DNA from: Streptomyces sp. CB01580
Lineage (GTDB): Bacteria; Actinomycetota; Actinomycetes; Streptomycetales; Streptomycetaceae
Assembly: GCF_001905795.1 (NCBI RefSeq)
Contig: NZ_LIXJ01000015.1
Span: forward strand, 109,539 to 173,538
Direction: 5' to 3'
Length of the DNA: 64,000 bases
Shown here: positions 25,798-34,069 of the stretch, in pieces
Layout: every line of letters begins with the position of its first letter
How positions within the stretch are numbered: position 1 is the first letter of the stretch
Position numbers and translations under genes: made by a program
Notes under the pieces: model-generated
Seen by the model: only the letters and a program-made list of their open reading frames with translations
Database searches by the model: none
What the model was told of the DNA's origin: nothing

Positions 25798-26475
25798 TCA
25801 GGAAGGGGTGCGGGCCGCCGCGGCCAGCAGCCGGGCGGTGTCCTCGGCGCAGATCCGCAGCGCCCCGCCCACCGTGGTCAGCACCTCGCGCTCGGACGGG
25901 CCGTAGGGGCCGTCGGCGAGGGCGATCCTGGCGCCCTGGAGGAGGATCGCCTCGCGTCCGGCGGGGGCCAGGTGCGGGGCGAGGGGCTCCAGCGCCTCGT
26001 GCAGTTCGATGGCGAGGGCGGCGCCGCACGCCTCGGCCGCCGGGTCGAAGGCTGAGCCGTGGCCGATGTCGGCGGAGAGGACCTCGACGACGATGGAGAG
26101 CTGTTCCTCCGTGCAGTCGTCGAAACCGGCACCGCGCACGGTGGCGGCGGCGGTCCGCAGGACCGTGCGGGAGGTGGTGCCGCCGGCCGCGAGGACGCCG
26201 AGGGCGACCGTGTGGACGGCGTCCCGGAGCATCGCGGAGAGCCGGGTGGTGGTGGGGTGGTCGAGCACATCGGTGTCGAAGCGACTCCGACAGGCGGCGC
26301 ATTCGACGACGGGTCCGGTGGTGCCGCGGCGCAGCATCGGCACGCCGAGCACGGCGAAGCGGCGGCGTCCGGTGAGCCTGCGGTAGTTGCGGTCGCCGCC
26401 GCAGCCGGGGCAGAAGAACTCGCCGTCGCCGACGGCGTCCCAGACGGTGCGGATGCCGCAGATGCGCAGCTTCAT
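25798..26475 (-). CDS. TerB-like protein with N-terminal zinc ribbon
   Basis: A 225-residue protein. The N-terminus holds a treble-clef or ribbon-like Cys set, FFCPGCGGDRNYRR and VECAACRSRFDTDVL (about residues 20-70). The rest is an all-helical TerB/tellurite-resistance-like domain with repeated acidic turns such as GAGFDDCTEEQL and IALADGPYGPSEREVL. TerB-like domains bind metal through Asp/Glu residues. It is downstream of a 120-bp gap and upstream of recO on the same strand. A GTG at 26502 is an alternative start. Function unknown; no other ter genes are near. Confidence 0.75.
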   Translation of the reverse strand: MKLRICGIRTVWDAVGDGEFFCPGCGGDRNYRRLTGRRRFAVLGVPMLRRGTTGPVVECAACRSRFDTDVLDHPTTTRLSAMLRDAVHTVALGVLAAGGTTSRTVLRTAAATVRGAGFDDCTEEQLSIVVEVLSADIGHGSAFDPAAEACGAALAIELHEALEPLAPHLAPAGREAILLQGARIALADGPYGPSEREVLTTVGGALRICAEDTARLLAAAARTPS

Positions 26476-26715
26476 GGCGCGTTGTCCCAGGGCTGACCGC
26501 ACGTCGCACACCTCCGTAACTCCCCCGTGGCCCTCAGGGCACGGGAGGCGCCCCCTCCGGCAACATTGCCGCGTGGACGTGATGTTAACCACAGTCGTGA
26601 GGTGCCGTCAGTACCCCGATCGTCACAACCCCGGAGATGGCCGAACCCCACCCCCGGCCGGAGCGGGGGCGGGGTCCTGGGCCGTGCGGTCGCGGACGCC
26701 GTCGGGCGGGCCGGG

Positions 26716-28512
26716 TCAGCGGCCGGCGCGGTTGACCGCGGAGACGACCGCCTTCAGCGAGGCGCGCGTGGTATTGGCGTCGATGCCGATGCCCCACAGC
26801 ACCCGTCCGTCGATGGCGCACTCGATGTACGAGGCGGCCTGGGAGCTGGCGCCCTCGCTCATGGTGTGCTCGGTGTAGTCGAGGAGACGGGCGTCGATGC
26901 CGATGGCCTGCAGCGCTTCGAAGAACGCGGAGATCGGACCGTTGCCGGTGCCGGTCAGCACGGTGTCGGTGCCGTCCACCGTCGCCTCGACGGTGATGGT
27001 GTCCCGGCCGTCGGAGCCGGTCGTGGACTGGCCCGAGCGGATCTGTACACGACCCCATTGGGCCGCGGCGTTCTCGGGGTTGGGCAGGTACTCGTCCTGG
27101 AACACGGACCAGATCTGCGCCGGGGTGACCTCGCCGCCCTCGGCATCGGTCTTGGCCTGAATGATCCGGGAGAACTCGATCTGCATCCGGCGCGGCAGGT
27201 CGAGCTTGTGGTCGTTCTTCAGGACGTAGGCGATGCCGCCCTTGCCGGACTGCGAGTTGACCCGGATGACGGCCTCGTAGCTGCGGCCGACGTCCTTCGG
27301 GTCGATCGGCAGGTACGGCACGGCCCACTCGATCTCGTCGACGGTCGTGCCCCGGGCGGCCGCGTCGGCCTCCATGGCGTCGAAGCCCTTCTTGATGGCG
27401 TCCTGGTGGGAGCCGGAGAAGGCGGTGTAGACGAGGTCGCCCGCGTAGGGGTGGCGCGGGTGGACCTCCATCTGGTTGCAGTACTCGCTGGTGCGGCGGA
27501 TCTCGTCGATCTGCGAGAAGTCGATCTGCGGGTCGACCCCCTGCGAGAAGAGGTTCATGCCCAGGGTGACCAGGTCGACGTTGCCGGTGCGCTCGCCCTG
27601 GCCGAACAGGCAGCCCTCGATCCGGTCCGCGCCGGCCATGAGGGCCAGTTCGGCGGCGGCGACGGCGGTGCCGCGGTCGTTGTGCGGGTGGACGGACAGG
27701 CAGATGTGCTCGCGACGGGTCAGGTTCCGCGACATCCACTCGAAGCGGTCCGCGTGCGTGGACGGGGTCGACCGCTCCACGGTGGCGGGCAGGTTGAGGA
27801 TGATCTCGCGCCCCTCCTCCGGCTGCCAGACGTCGCAGACCGCCTCGCAGACCTCCAGGGCGAAGTCCAGCTCGGTGTCGGTGAAGATCTCCGGGCTGTA
27901 CTGGTAGCCGAAGATCGTCTCCGGGCCCAGCAGCTTCTCCGCGTACTCCATGACCAGCCGGGTGCCGTCGACGGCGATCTGCTTGATGTCGTCCTTGGAA
28001 CCGCGGAAGACGACCCGGCGGAAGGTGGGGGCCGTGGCGTTGTACAGGTGCACGGTGGCACGGCGGGCGCCGACCAGGGACTCGATGGTCCGCTCGATCA
28101 GGTCCTCACGGGCCTGCGTCAGGACGGAGATCGTCACGTCCTCGGGGATCGCGCCCTCCTCGATGATCGAGCGGACGAACCCGAAGTCGGTCTCTCCGGA
28201 GGACGGGAAGCCGACCTCGATCTCCTTGTAGCCCATGCGGACGAGCAGGTCGAACATCTCGCGCTTGCGGGCCGGCGACATCGGGTCGATCAGGGCCTGG
28301 TTGCCGTCGCGCAGGTCGGTGGAGAGCCAGCGGGGCGCCACGGTGATCCGCTTGTCCGGCCAGGTGCGGTCGGGGATGTCGACGGCCTCGTACCGGCCGT
28401 ACTTGTGGATCGGCATCCCGGACGGCTTCTGCATCCCGGTGGCGTTGGTGATCGGCGTCGGACGTCCGACAGCGGTCGTGGCAGGCATCGGGGCGTGGCG
28501 GTCGGTGGTCAT
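26716..28512 (-). CDS. leuA: 2-isopropylmalate synthase
   Basis: A 598-residue enzyme joining acetyl-CoA and 2-ketoisovalerate in the first committed step of leucine synthesis. The HMGL-like barrel has WLSTDLRDGNQALIDPMSPA with metal-binding Asp and catalytic Arg, and the metal-binding SVHPHNDRGTAVAAAELA. The loop FGQGERTGNVDLVTLGMNLF follows. The long C-terminal regulatory domain (after about residue 430) with GTGNGPISAFFEALQAIG binds leucine for feedback inhibition. This is the long actinobacterial form. ATG at 28512 was chosen. A leucine-rich leader peptide lies 88 bp upstream. Confidence 0.96.
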   Translation of the reverse strand: MTTDRHAPMPATTAVGRPTPITNATGMQKPSGMPIHKYGRYEAVDIPDRTWPDKRITVAPRWLSTDLRDGNQALIDPMSPARKREMFDLLVRMGYKEIEVGFPSSGETDFGFVRSIIEEGAIPEDVTISVLTQAREDLIERTIESLVGARRATVHLYNATAPTFRRVVFRGSKDDIKQIAVDGTRLVMEYAEKLLGPETIFGYQYSPEIFTDTELDFALEVCEAVCDVWQPEEGREIILNLPATVERSTPSTHADRFEWMSRNLTRREHICLSVHPHNDRGTAVAAAELALMAGADRIEGCLFGQGERTGNVDLVTLGMNLFSQGVDPQIDFSQIDEIRRTSEYCNQMEVHPRHPYAGDLVYTAFSGSHQDAIKKGFDAMEADAAARGTTVDEIEWAVPYLPIDPKDVGRSYEAVIRVNSQSGKGGIAYVLKNDHKLDLPRRMQIEFSRIIQAKTDAEGGEVTPAQIWSVFQDEYLPNPENAAAQWGRVQIRSGQSTTGSDGRDTITVEATVDGTDTVLTGTGNGPISAFFEALQAIGIDARLLDYTEHTMSEGASSQAASYIECAIDGRVLWGIGIDANTTRASLKAVVSAVNRAGR

Positions 28513-28561
28513 GGCGTGCGGCTCCTCGGGGTCCAACCAATGGGACGGCCGACGTGTCGCT

Positions 28562-28623
28562 GCACCACCAGACTCCGCGGGGAGGGGGTCGGCCTACGAC
28601 TACAGGCCCTCGCCGCGGCAGCT
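28562..28623 (-). promoter_or_regulatory. Candidate attenuator stem of leuA leader
   Basis: On the minus strand CCGCGG-C-GAGGG in the end of the leader peptide can pair with CCCTC-C-CCGCGG downstream, while GGCCT and AGGCC form a smaller internal stem. Such alternative pairing fits ribosome-mediated attenuation. No clear U-run is seen. Confidence 0.4.
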
Positions 28624-28647
28624 AAGAAGAAGCAGCCCGAAACGCAT
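28600..28647 (-). CDS. leuL: leuA leader peptide
   Basis: A 15-residue ORF reading MRFGLLLLSCRGEGL, with four consecutive Leu codons and a fifth at the end, followed by TAG. Its place 88 bp upstream of leuA and its composition identify it as a leucine leader peptide. Ribosome stalling at the Leu codons during leucine shortage would favour leuA expression. No strong ribosome site is visible, so it may be translated from near the transcript start. Confidence 0.7.
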   Translation of the reverse strand: MRFGLLLLSCRGEGL

Positions 28648-28877
28648 GATGCGACGAGAGTAACCGAGACACGTCTGATGCGTCCGACCCGTATCACTAT
28701 GCGGAATCGCGACCGCCGTACGGGATCGGAATCAGCGTGCGGCATCGAGGCCGCACGGGCCAAAACCGCTTTGCGCGGTCGGGCACTCGAAACACCCGGG
28801 CGCGGCCGGTCACTCCATCTGACCAACCGCCGTCGCAACCAGCGACAAGCCGGTTACGTGCTGCCACAGTCGGGTGT

Positions 28878-29954
28878 ATGCAGCCTCACTCCCGGAACGG
28901 GTTCCGCCCCGTCTTCTGCACCATCGTGCCGCCCCATGTCCTCGACAAGCTCTCCCGCTCGGACAACCCCGATCTCGCCGGGCGCGCCCGGCGCACGCTG
29001 GAGAGCGATGCCGCCCGCCGCACCCGCCGCCATCTGGCGACGGTCACCGCCCCGTCCGCGACCCGTCCGGCCGGGGCCGAGCCGTCCGACACGCCCGACC
29101 GGACGCTGTACGACTGCCGGAACGGCACCGCGCTGCCCGGTACCAAGGTCCGCGCCGAGGGCGAGGAGCCGACGCAGGACGCGAGCGTCAACCGCGCGTA
29201 CGCGGGGCTCGGCGCCACCTTCGACCTCCTGTTCAAGGTGTACGGCCGCCGTTCGATCGACGACAACGGACTGCCGCTGATCGGTTCCGTGCACTACGAC
29301 GAGAAGTACAACAACGCCTTCTTCGACGGCGAGCAGATGGTGTTCGGCGACGGCGACGGCGAGATCTTTCTGGACTTCACCCTCCCGATCGATGTGATCG
29401 CCCACGAGCTGACGCACGGTCTGACCCAGTACACCGCCAATCTGAGCTATTACGGCCAGTCCGGCGCGCTCAACGAGTCGGTGTCCGACGTCTTCGGCTC
29501 GCTGGTGAAGCAGTACACGCTGGGCCAGAGCGCGGACCGGGCGGACTGGCTGATCGGCGCCGGTCTGCTGGCCCCCGACGTCCAGGGCGTCGCGCTGCGC
29601 TCGATGAAGGAGCCGGGCACGGCGTACGACGACGACATGCTCGGCAAGGACCCGCAGCCGGGGAAGATGGAGGACTACGTCCACACCGGTCAGGACAACG
29701 GCGGGGTGCACCTCAACTCCGGCATTCCGAACCGCGCGTTCTACGTGCTGGCGACGGCGCTCGGCGGCAACGCGTGGGAACGGGCCGGGCAGATCTGGTT
29801 CGATGTGCTCACGGGCGGGCGGCTGGCCGTGGACGCGGACTTCGCGGACTTCGCTCGTCTGACGGTGGACGCCGCCCGTGGCCGCTTCGGGGAGGGCGAC
29901 GAGACCGAAGCGGTGCTGAAGGCGTGGTCGGAGGTGGGCGTTCCGACCGCTTAG
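28878..29954 (+). CDS. M4-family metalloprotease, protealysin type
   Basis: A 358-residue zinc protease of the thermolysin family. It lacks a signal peptide and begins with the short protealysin-like propeptide (FCTIVPPHVLDKLSRSDNP). The zinc motif is VIAHELTHGLTQYTANL (about residues 173-189), with the third ligand Glu in GALNESVSDVFGSLV. The substrate-binding Asn/Ala and catalytic His region is HLNSGIPNRAFYVLATALGG. Protealysin-type enzymes act inside the cell or are released without a Sec signal. The next gene encodes a likely emfourin-type inhibitor, matching known operons. ATG at 28878 was chosen. Confidence 0.92.
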   Translation: MQPHSRNGFRPVFCTIVPPHVLDKLSRSDNPDLAGRARRTLESDAARRTRRHLATVTAPSATRPAGAEPSDTPDRTLYDCRNGTALPGTKVRAEGEEPTQDASVNRAYAGLGATFDLLFKVYGRRSIDDNGLPLIGSVHYDEKYNNAFFDGEQMVFGDGDGEIFLDFTLPIDVIAHELTHGLTQYTANLSYYGQSGALNESVSDVFGSLVKQYTLGQSADRADWLIGAGLLAPDVQGVALRSMKEPGTAYDDDMLGKDPQPGKMEDYVHTGQDNGGVHLNSGIPNRAFYVLATALGGNAWERAGQIWFDVLTGGRLAVDADFADFARLTVDAARGRFGEGDETEAVLKAWSEVGVPTA

Positions 29955-30059
29955 CAGGACCGGGCCGGGCGCGCAGGACGATCGGACCCGTGCTCCGGTC
30001 CGTCCGGCGATGACGACAGGGCCCGTGCCCCGGCCCGTCCGGCGATGAAGGACAACCGC

Positions 30060-30326
30060 ATGCGGATTCAGGTCAGCAGGACCGGCGGCTTCGCCGGTAT
30101 CGCACGCAACGGCGAGGTCGACACCTCCGGACGGGCCGATGCCGCGGAGTGGGAGGCGCTGGCCGAATCAGCGCTCGCCGCGGGCCAGGGCTCCCCGCCC
30201 CGGGGCGTGCCGGACGGCTTCCAGTACCGGATCACGGTGGACGGCCGCTCGGTGCACTGCGCGGACCCCCGGCTGACCGACGCGCAGCGCGCCCTGATCT
30301 CACGCGTCCTGAAGGAGGGCGCGTGA
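30060..30326 (+). CDS. Emfourin-like protealysin inhibitor
   Basis: An 88-residue soluble protein starting MRIQVSRTGGFAGIARNGEV, with PDGFQYRITVDGRSVHCADP and a C-terminal helix LTDAQRALISRVLKEGA. Size, start motif and place directly after a protealysin-type M4 protease gene match emfourin, the small inhibitor of protealysin-like proteases. ATG at 30060 has an AAGGAC site just upstream; ATG at 30045 would add five residues. The inhibitory role is inferred from family and context. Confidence 0.72.
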   Translation: MRIQVSRTGGFAGIARNGEVDTSGRADAAEWEALAESALAAGQGSPPRGVPDGFQYRITVDGRSVHCADPRLTDAQRALISRVLKEGA

Positions 30327-30415
30327 GGCGGCCGGGAGGGGACCTGGCGTACGACTGACCGGGCGCCCGGCCGACGGCTCGTGCGGCGTCGGCCCGGGCC
30401 CTCGGCCCAGCGGGG

Positions 30416-31381
30416 TCAGAAGCCCAGCTTCCGCAGCTGCTTGGGGTCGCGCTGCCAGTCCTTGGCGACCTTCACGTGCAGGTCCAGGAAGACGGGCGTG
30501 CCGAGCAGCGCCTCGATGTGCTTACGGGACTTCGTACCGACTTCCTTCAGCCGCCTGCCCTTCGGGCCGATGATGATGCCCTTCTGGCTGGGACGTTCGA
30601 TGTAGACGTTGGCATGGATGTCGAGCAGCGGCCGGTCCGCCGGGCGGCCCTCGCGGGGCAACATCTCCTCGACGACGACGGCGATGGAGTGCGGCAGCTC
30701 GTCGCGCACGCCTTCGAGCGCGGCCTCCCGGATGAGCTCCGCGACCATGACCATCTCGGGCTCGTCGGTGAGGTCGCCCTCCGGGTAGAGCGGGGGGCTC
30801 TCCGGGAGCAGCGGGGCGATCAGATCGGCCAGCAGACCGACCTGGTTGTCCTTGACCGCCGAGACCGGGACGATCTCGGCCCATTCGAAGCCGAGTTCCT
30901 CGGCGAGACGGGAGACGGCGAGGAGCTGTTCGGCGAGCTGCTTGGAGTCGACCAGGTCGGTCTTGGTGACGATGGCGATCTTCGGGGTCTTCCTGATGCC
31001 CGCGAGTTCCTTGGCGATGAACCGGTCGCCGGGGCCGAGCTTCTGATCGGCGGGCAGGCAGAAGCCGATGACGTCGACCTCGGCCCAGGTGGTCCGCACG
31101 ACGTCGTTGAGCCGCTCGCCCAGCAGCGTGCGCGGCTTGTGGAGGCCGGGCGTGTCGACCAGGACCAGCTGCGCGTCCTCGCGGTGCACGATGCCGCGCA
31201 CGGTGTGCCGGGTGGTCTGGGGCCGGTTGGAGGTGATCGCCACCTTCCGGCCGACCAGAGCGTTCGTGAGGGTGGACTTGCCCGCGTTGGGGCGGCCCAC
31301 GAAGCAGGCGAAACCGGCCCGGTGGGGTGCGTGATCCGCGCCCTGCTGTGCGGCGGCTTCTGTGTCAGGTCGAACGCTCAT
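30416..31381 (-). CDS. era: GTPase Era
   Basis: A 321-residue GTPase acting in 16S rRNA maturation and 30S assembly. G1 is VGRPNAGKSTLTNALVG, G3 DTPGLHKPR, and G4 TKTDLVDS. The C-terminal KH domain includes KGIIIGPKGRRLKEVGTKSR, and the end DLHVKVAKDWQRDPKQLRKL is typical. Two ATGs nine bases apart are possible (31390, 31381). Usually in Streptomyces era sits close to the phoH-ybeY string; here two secreted-protein genes intervene. Confidence 0.95.
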   Translation of the reverse strand: MSVRPDTEAAAQQGADHAPHRAGFACFVGRPNAGKSTLTNALVGRKVAITSNRPQTTRHTVRGIVHREDAQLVLVDTPGLHKPRTLLGERLNDVVRTTWAEVDVIGFCLPADQKLGPGDRFIAKELAGIRKTPKIAIVTKTDLVDSKQLAEQLLAVSRLAEELGFEWAEIVPVSAVKDNQVGLLADLIAPLLPESPPLYPEGDLTDEPEMVMVAELIREAALEGVRDELPHSIAVVVEEMLPREGRPADRPLLDIHANVYIERPSQKGIIIGPKGRRLKEVGTKSRKHIEALLGTPVFLDLHVKVAKDWQRDPKQLRKLGF

Positions 31382-31451
31382 GGCGCCCATTGTCCCCGAT
31401 CCCGGCGGTCCCGCCGTACCGAGGGCCGCGGCGCGCCCGCCGGGGCCCGGC

Positions 31452-32399
31452 TCAGGTGCTTCGCGCGCGCCTGCGGCGGATCCGCAGCCGGATCCCCACG
31501 ACCCCGGCGGCGACGACCGCCAGCAGGACCCCGGCCATCAGCCAGGGCAGCGCGATGTACGGGACGGAGGCGGACTCGCGGGTGCCTCGGGCGCTCGCGG
31601 TCAGCTCGATCTCACCCCATTCCAGCTCGGGCGCGTCGGCCCACCGCTCGGTCAGCCGGACCCGCTGGCGGGGCAGCAGTTCGGACGGGATCCGCTTCAG
31701 GTCGCGGGCGAGCAGGGTGCGGCCGAAGAGTCCCTCGGCCCGGAGGGCGACCTTGGGTTCGAGGGTGACGTTGCCCCGGTTGTGGAGGGTGTACGAGATG
31801 ACGGCGCTGCTCCGGCCGGTGCCCGGGACCAGCGGCCGGGTGTGCTCGACCTCGATGTCGTCCACGGAGAGCGCGGGCAGCGTCGGCCCGTTCACCCGCA
31901 GGTGGATCCGGGCGCCGACCGCTTGCCGGATGCCGACGGCGACGGCTCCCCCGGCTGCGGGTTCGACGCGGTCGTCGAGGGCGACGAGGGCCCCGGGGTG
32001 GTCCCCCGGCTCGGCGTCGCGGGGAACGGTGATGGTGACCGGGACGCCGACCGACCCGTGCGGGGGCACGGTGACCAGGTCGCGGCCGGGTCTCGCCCAG
32101 GCGCCGACCGAACGCTGCCGCTCGTCCCGCGAGCGGACGGCGAACCCGCCGTCGCGGGCGGTGTTGTAGGCGTCGGCGGCGTACAGCCGGAAGGTCCGCG
32201 ACCGGTCCGTCTTGTTGGCGACGGTGACCGTGTCGTGGAGAGTGGCCCCTGGGTCGGCGGAGAGGTAGAAGTACGGGCGCCGGCCGCTCTGCGCGGCGGC
32301 CGGGTAGACCGACCAGCTGCCGTTGTCCGCGGCGTGGGCGGCGGGGGCGCCGGTGAGCAGGAGGGCGCCGGCCAGGAGGGGGGCGTACAGCTTGCGCAC
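31452..32399 (-). CDS. DUF916 (WxL-interacting) secreted membrane-anchored protein
   Basis: A 315-residue protein with a signal peptide (about 1-23, ending APAAHAA) and a DUF916/WxLIP-like beta domain (about 27-160). The latter has WSVYPAAAQSGRRPYFYLSA, TVTVANKTDRSRTFRLYAAD and GVPVTITVPRDAEPGDHPGA. A second beta domain and a C-terminal membrane segment (about 283-303) precede an Arg-rich tail. In Firmicutes, DUF916 proteins hold WxL-domain proteins at the cell wall. GTG at 32399 is preceded by GGAGG. It lies downstream of a WxL-like secreted protein gene on the same strand, probably in one operon. Confidence 0.78.
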   Translation of the reverse strand: MRKLYAPLLAGALLLTGAPAAHAADNGSWSVYPAAAQSGRRPYFYLSADPGATLHDTVTVANKTDRSRTFRLYAADAYNTARDGGFAVRSRDERQRSVGAWARPGRDLVTVPPHGSVGVPVTITVPRDAEPGDHPGALVALDDRVEPAAGGAVAVGIRQAVGARIHLRVNGPTLPALSVDDIEVEHTRPLVPGTGRSSAVISYTLHNRGNVTLEPKVALRAEGLFGRTLLARDLKRIPSELLPRQRVRLTERWADAPELEWGEIELTASARGTRESASVPYIALPWLMAGVLLAVVAAGVVGIRLRIRRRRARST

Positions 32400-32527
32400 G
32401 GTGCGGAGCCTCCGGATCGGTCGGGGGCGGGTGCCGGGGCGGTGAGTGCCGGCCGGCCGGGCAGGGGGCGGGCCGGGGCCGGTGGACCCGGGCGGGTGCG
32501 CGCCCCAGGGCCACCGGCCGGACCCCC

Positions 32528-33904
32528 TCAGGTGAGGGTGAGGGTGAGCACGCCGGAGTACGCGCCGGGTGCGGTGTACGCCGGTACGTCCAGGGCGAGT
32601 CGCGCGTCGACGGTGAACTCGCCGCCGGTGGCCGTCCCGTTCGGCGTGGACGCCAGGGTGGCGCCCGCGCTGCCGACCGGTCCCGCCGAACCGGCCGCGC
32701 AGGTGCTGGGGCTGCCGGGCTTCGTCGCGCAGGCCGGGGTCCAGCGCAGCGCGGACGCGCCGACGACCGCGCCGCCGGGGCCGGTGAAGTCGGTGACCTT
32801 TCCGGTCAGGGACCAGCCGGCGGGTCCGCCGCGGTAGTCCTCTACCGTCACCGTGCGCAGCGAGCCCCGGGCCGCTCCGCCGCGCCCGAAGTCGACCGCC
32901 GACAGGTCGACGGTGTCCCCGTCCTGGACCATGGACAGGGTGCCCGCCCTGACGGAGGCGGTGAGCCGCTGGCTCCCGTCCGGGACCTCGCCGCCCCCGG
33001 TGACGGTGTACGCCTGCGGGCCCGCGCCCCTGGCGGCGTCCCAGGCATCGCCCTCGTAGGCGACGATCCCGGTGGTCGCCGGGTCGTCGACGGTGATCCG
33101 GCCGCTGAAGCCGCCGGTGGCGTCCGCCGTGACGGTGGCGGTGTCGGCGGTCTGGCGGTCGCCCGCCCGGCCCGCGAGCGTGACGGCCGCGCCCGGGGTG
33201 AACTTCGCCCCGGTCACGGTGACCGCGTCGCCCGCCGCGCCGGACGCGGCCCCGAGCCGGATGGAGCGCTCGTTGACCTGTCCGCCACCGTCCGTGGCGA
33301 TGATCGTCTCGGAGACGGGGGCGGGCGGATCCGTCACCGTGCACGGGGTGTCCAGCTCCATGATGTAGCTGGTGTGGATGTTGTAGTCGCCGGGCGACAG
33401 GGTGATCCGGCCGGGCGCGGTGACCGTGAAGGTGCCGGTCATCGAGAACGACGGGAAGGCGCCCTTGCCCGGCACCGGCGCGTTCTTCTTCGGCCCGGTG
33501 ACGGTGACGCTCGCGCTCTGGGCTCCGCCGACGGCGACCCGGCCGGTGGGCGTCATGATGTCGGCGGGCAGCGGCAGGTCGACCGGGTTGCCCGCGGCCG
33601 GCTGGACGACGGTGTACGTGACCGTGACCGTGTCTCCCACCTCCGGCACGGCGTTGTCGACGGTGATCTCGGCCTTCGTCGTCCCGTCGATCGGCGGGAT
33701 GCCCGCGATGTCCGGCGGGATGCAGTGGGTGGGGAAGTCGACCGGCACGGAGGCCGTCACCGTGGCCTGGGCGGGCGTCGCGAGCCCGCCTCCCCCGGCG
33801 ACGACGAGCGCGCCCACGCCCAGCGCGGCGGCCCAGCGGCGTCCGCGGCCGGAGCGTCTTCCAGCGGCGGATCTTCGGATGGTCGGATGCGTGATCGGAC
33901 GCAT
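32528..33904 (-). CDS. Large secreted beta-sandwich protein, WxL-like partner of DUF916
   Basis: A 458-residue secreted protein. After a signal peptide (about 1-47, ending TPAQATV) come several beta domains: residues 48-180 with PVDFPTHCIPPDIAGIPPID, an Ig-like segment GDAVTVTGAKFTPGAAVTLA, and a C-terminal domain (about 320-458) with ALRWTPAC and FTVDARLALDVPAYTAPGAY then a short strand LTLTLT. The last domain resembles WxL domains in layout, though the usual WxL motifs are weak. ATG at 33904 has AGGAGGGGG upstream. Its downstream neighbour is the DUF916 protein, supporting a surface complex (inference). Confidence 0.65.
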   Translation of the reverse strand: MRPITHPTIRRSAAGRRSGRGRRWAAALGVGALVVAGGGGLATPAQATVTASVPVDFPTHCIPPDIAGIPPIDGTTKAEITVDNAVPEVGDTVTVTYTVVQPAAGNPVDLPLPADIMTPTGRVAVGGAQSASVTVTGPKKNAPVPGKGAFPSFSMTGTFTVTAPGRITLSPGDYNIHTSYIMELDTPCTVTDPPAPVSETIIATDGGGQVNERSIRLGAASGAAGDAVTVTGAKFTPGAAVTLAGRAGDRQTADTATVTADATGGFSGRITVDDPATTGIVAYEGDAWDAARGAGPQAYTVTGGGEVPDGSQRLTASVRAGTLSMVQDGDTVDLSAVDFGRGGAARGSLRTVTVEDYRGGPAGWSLTGKVTDFTGPGGAVVGASALRWTPACATKPGSPSTCAAGSAGPVGSAGATLASTPNGTATGGEFTVDARLALDVPAYTAPGAYSGVLTLTLT

Positions 33905-34007
33905 GGGGCCCCCTCCTGCGGGACGCGGCGCAGCGGCTCCTCCGCGCCGACGGGGGCTCATTGACGGCTCCGGCCGAGAAGAAGTCAAGGACGACGGAAC
34001 ACCCCGA

Positions 34008-34022
34008 CTGATGGCCCATCAG
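34008..34022. promoter_or_regulatory. CTGATGG-C-CCATCAG dyad
   Basis: Perfect 7-1-7 palindrome about 105 bp upstream of the WxL-like gene start. Its size suits a dimeric regulator. Confidence 0.45.
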
Positions 34023-34028
34023 ATACTG

Positions 34029-34057
34029 TCGAGGTCCCTGCGCCTCAGGGACCTCGA
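34029..34057 (-). terminator. Terminator of the mmcQ/deaminase-like transcription unit
   Basis: Perfect 12-bp arms TCGAGGTCCCTG and CAGGGACCTCGA with a 5-base loop, just past the deaminase-like stop. It separates this unit from the DUF916 module. Confidence 0.75.
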
Positions 34058-34069
34058 CCGGCCCCGGCG

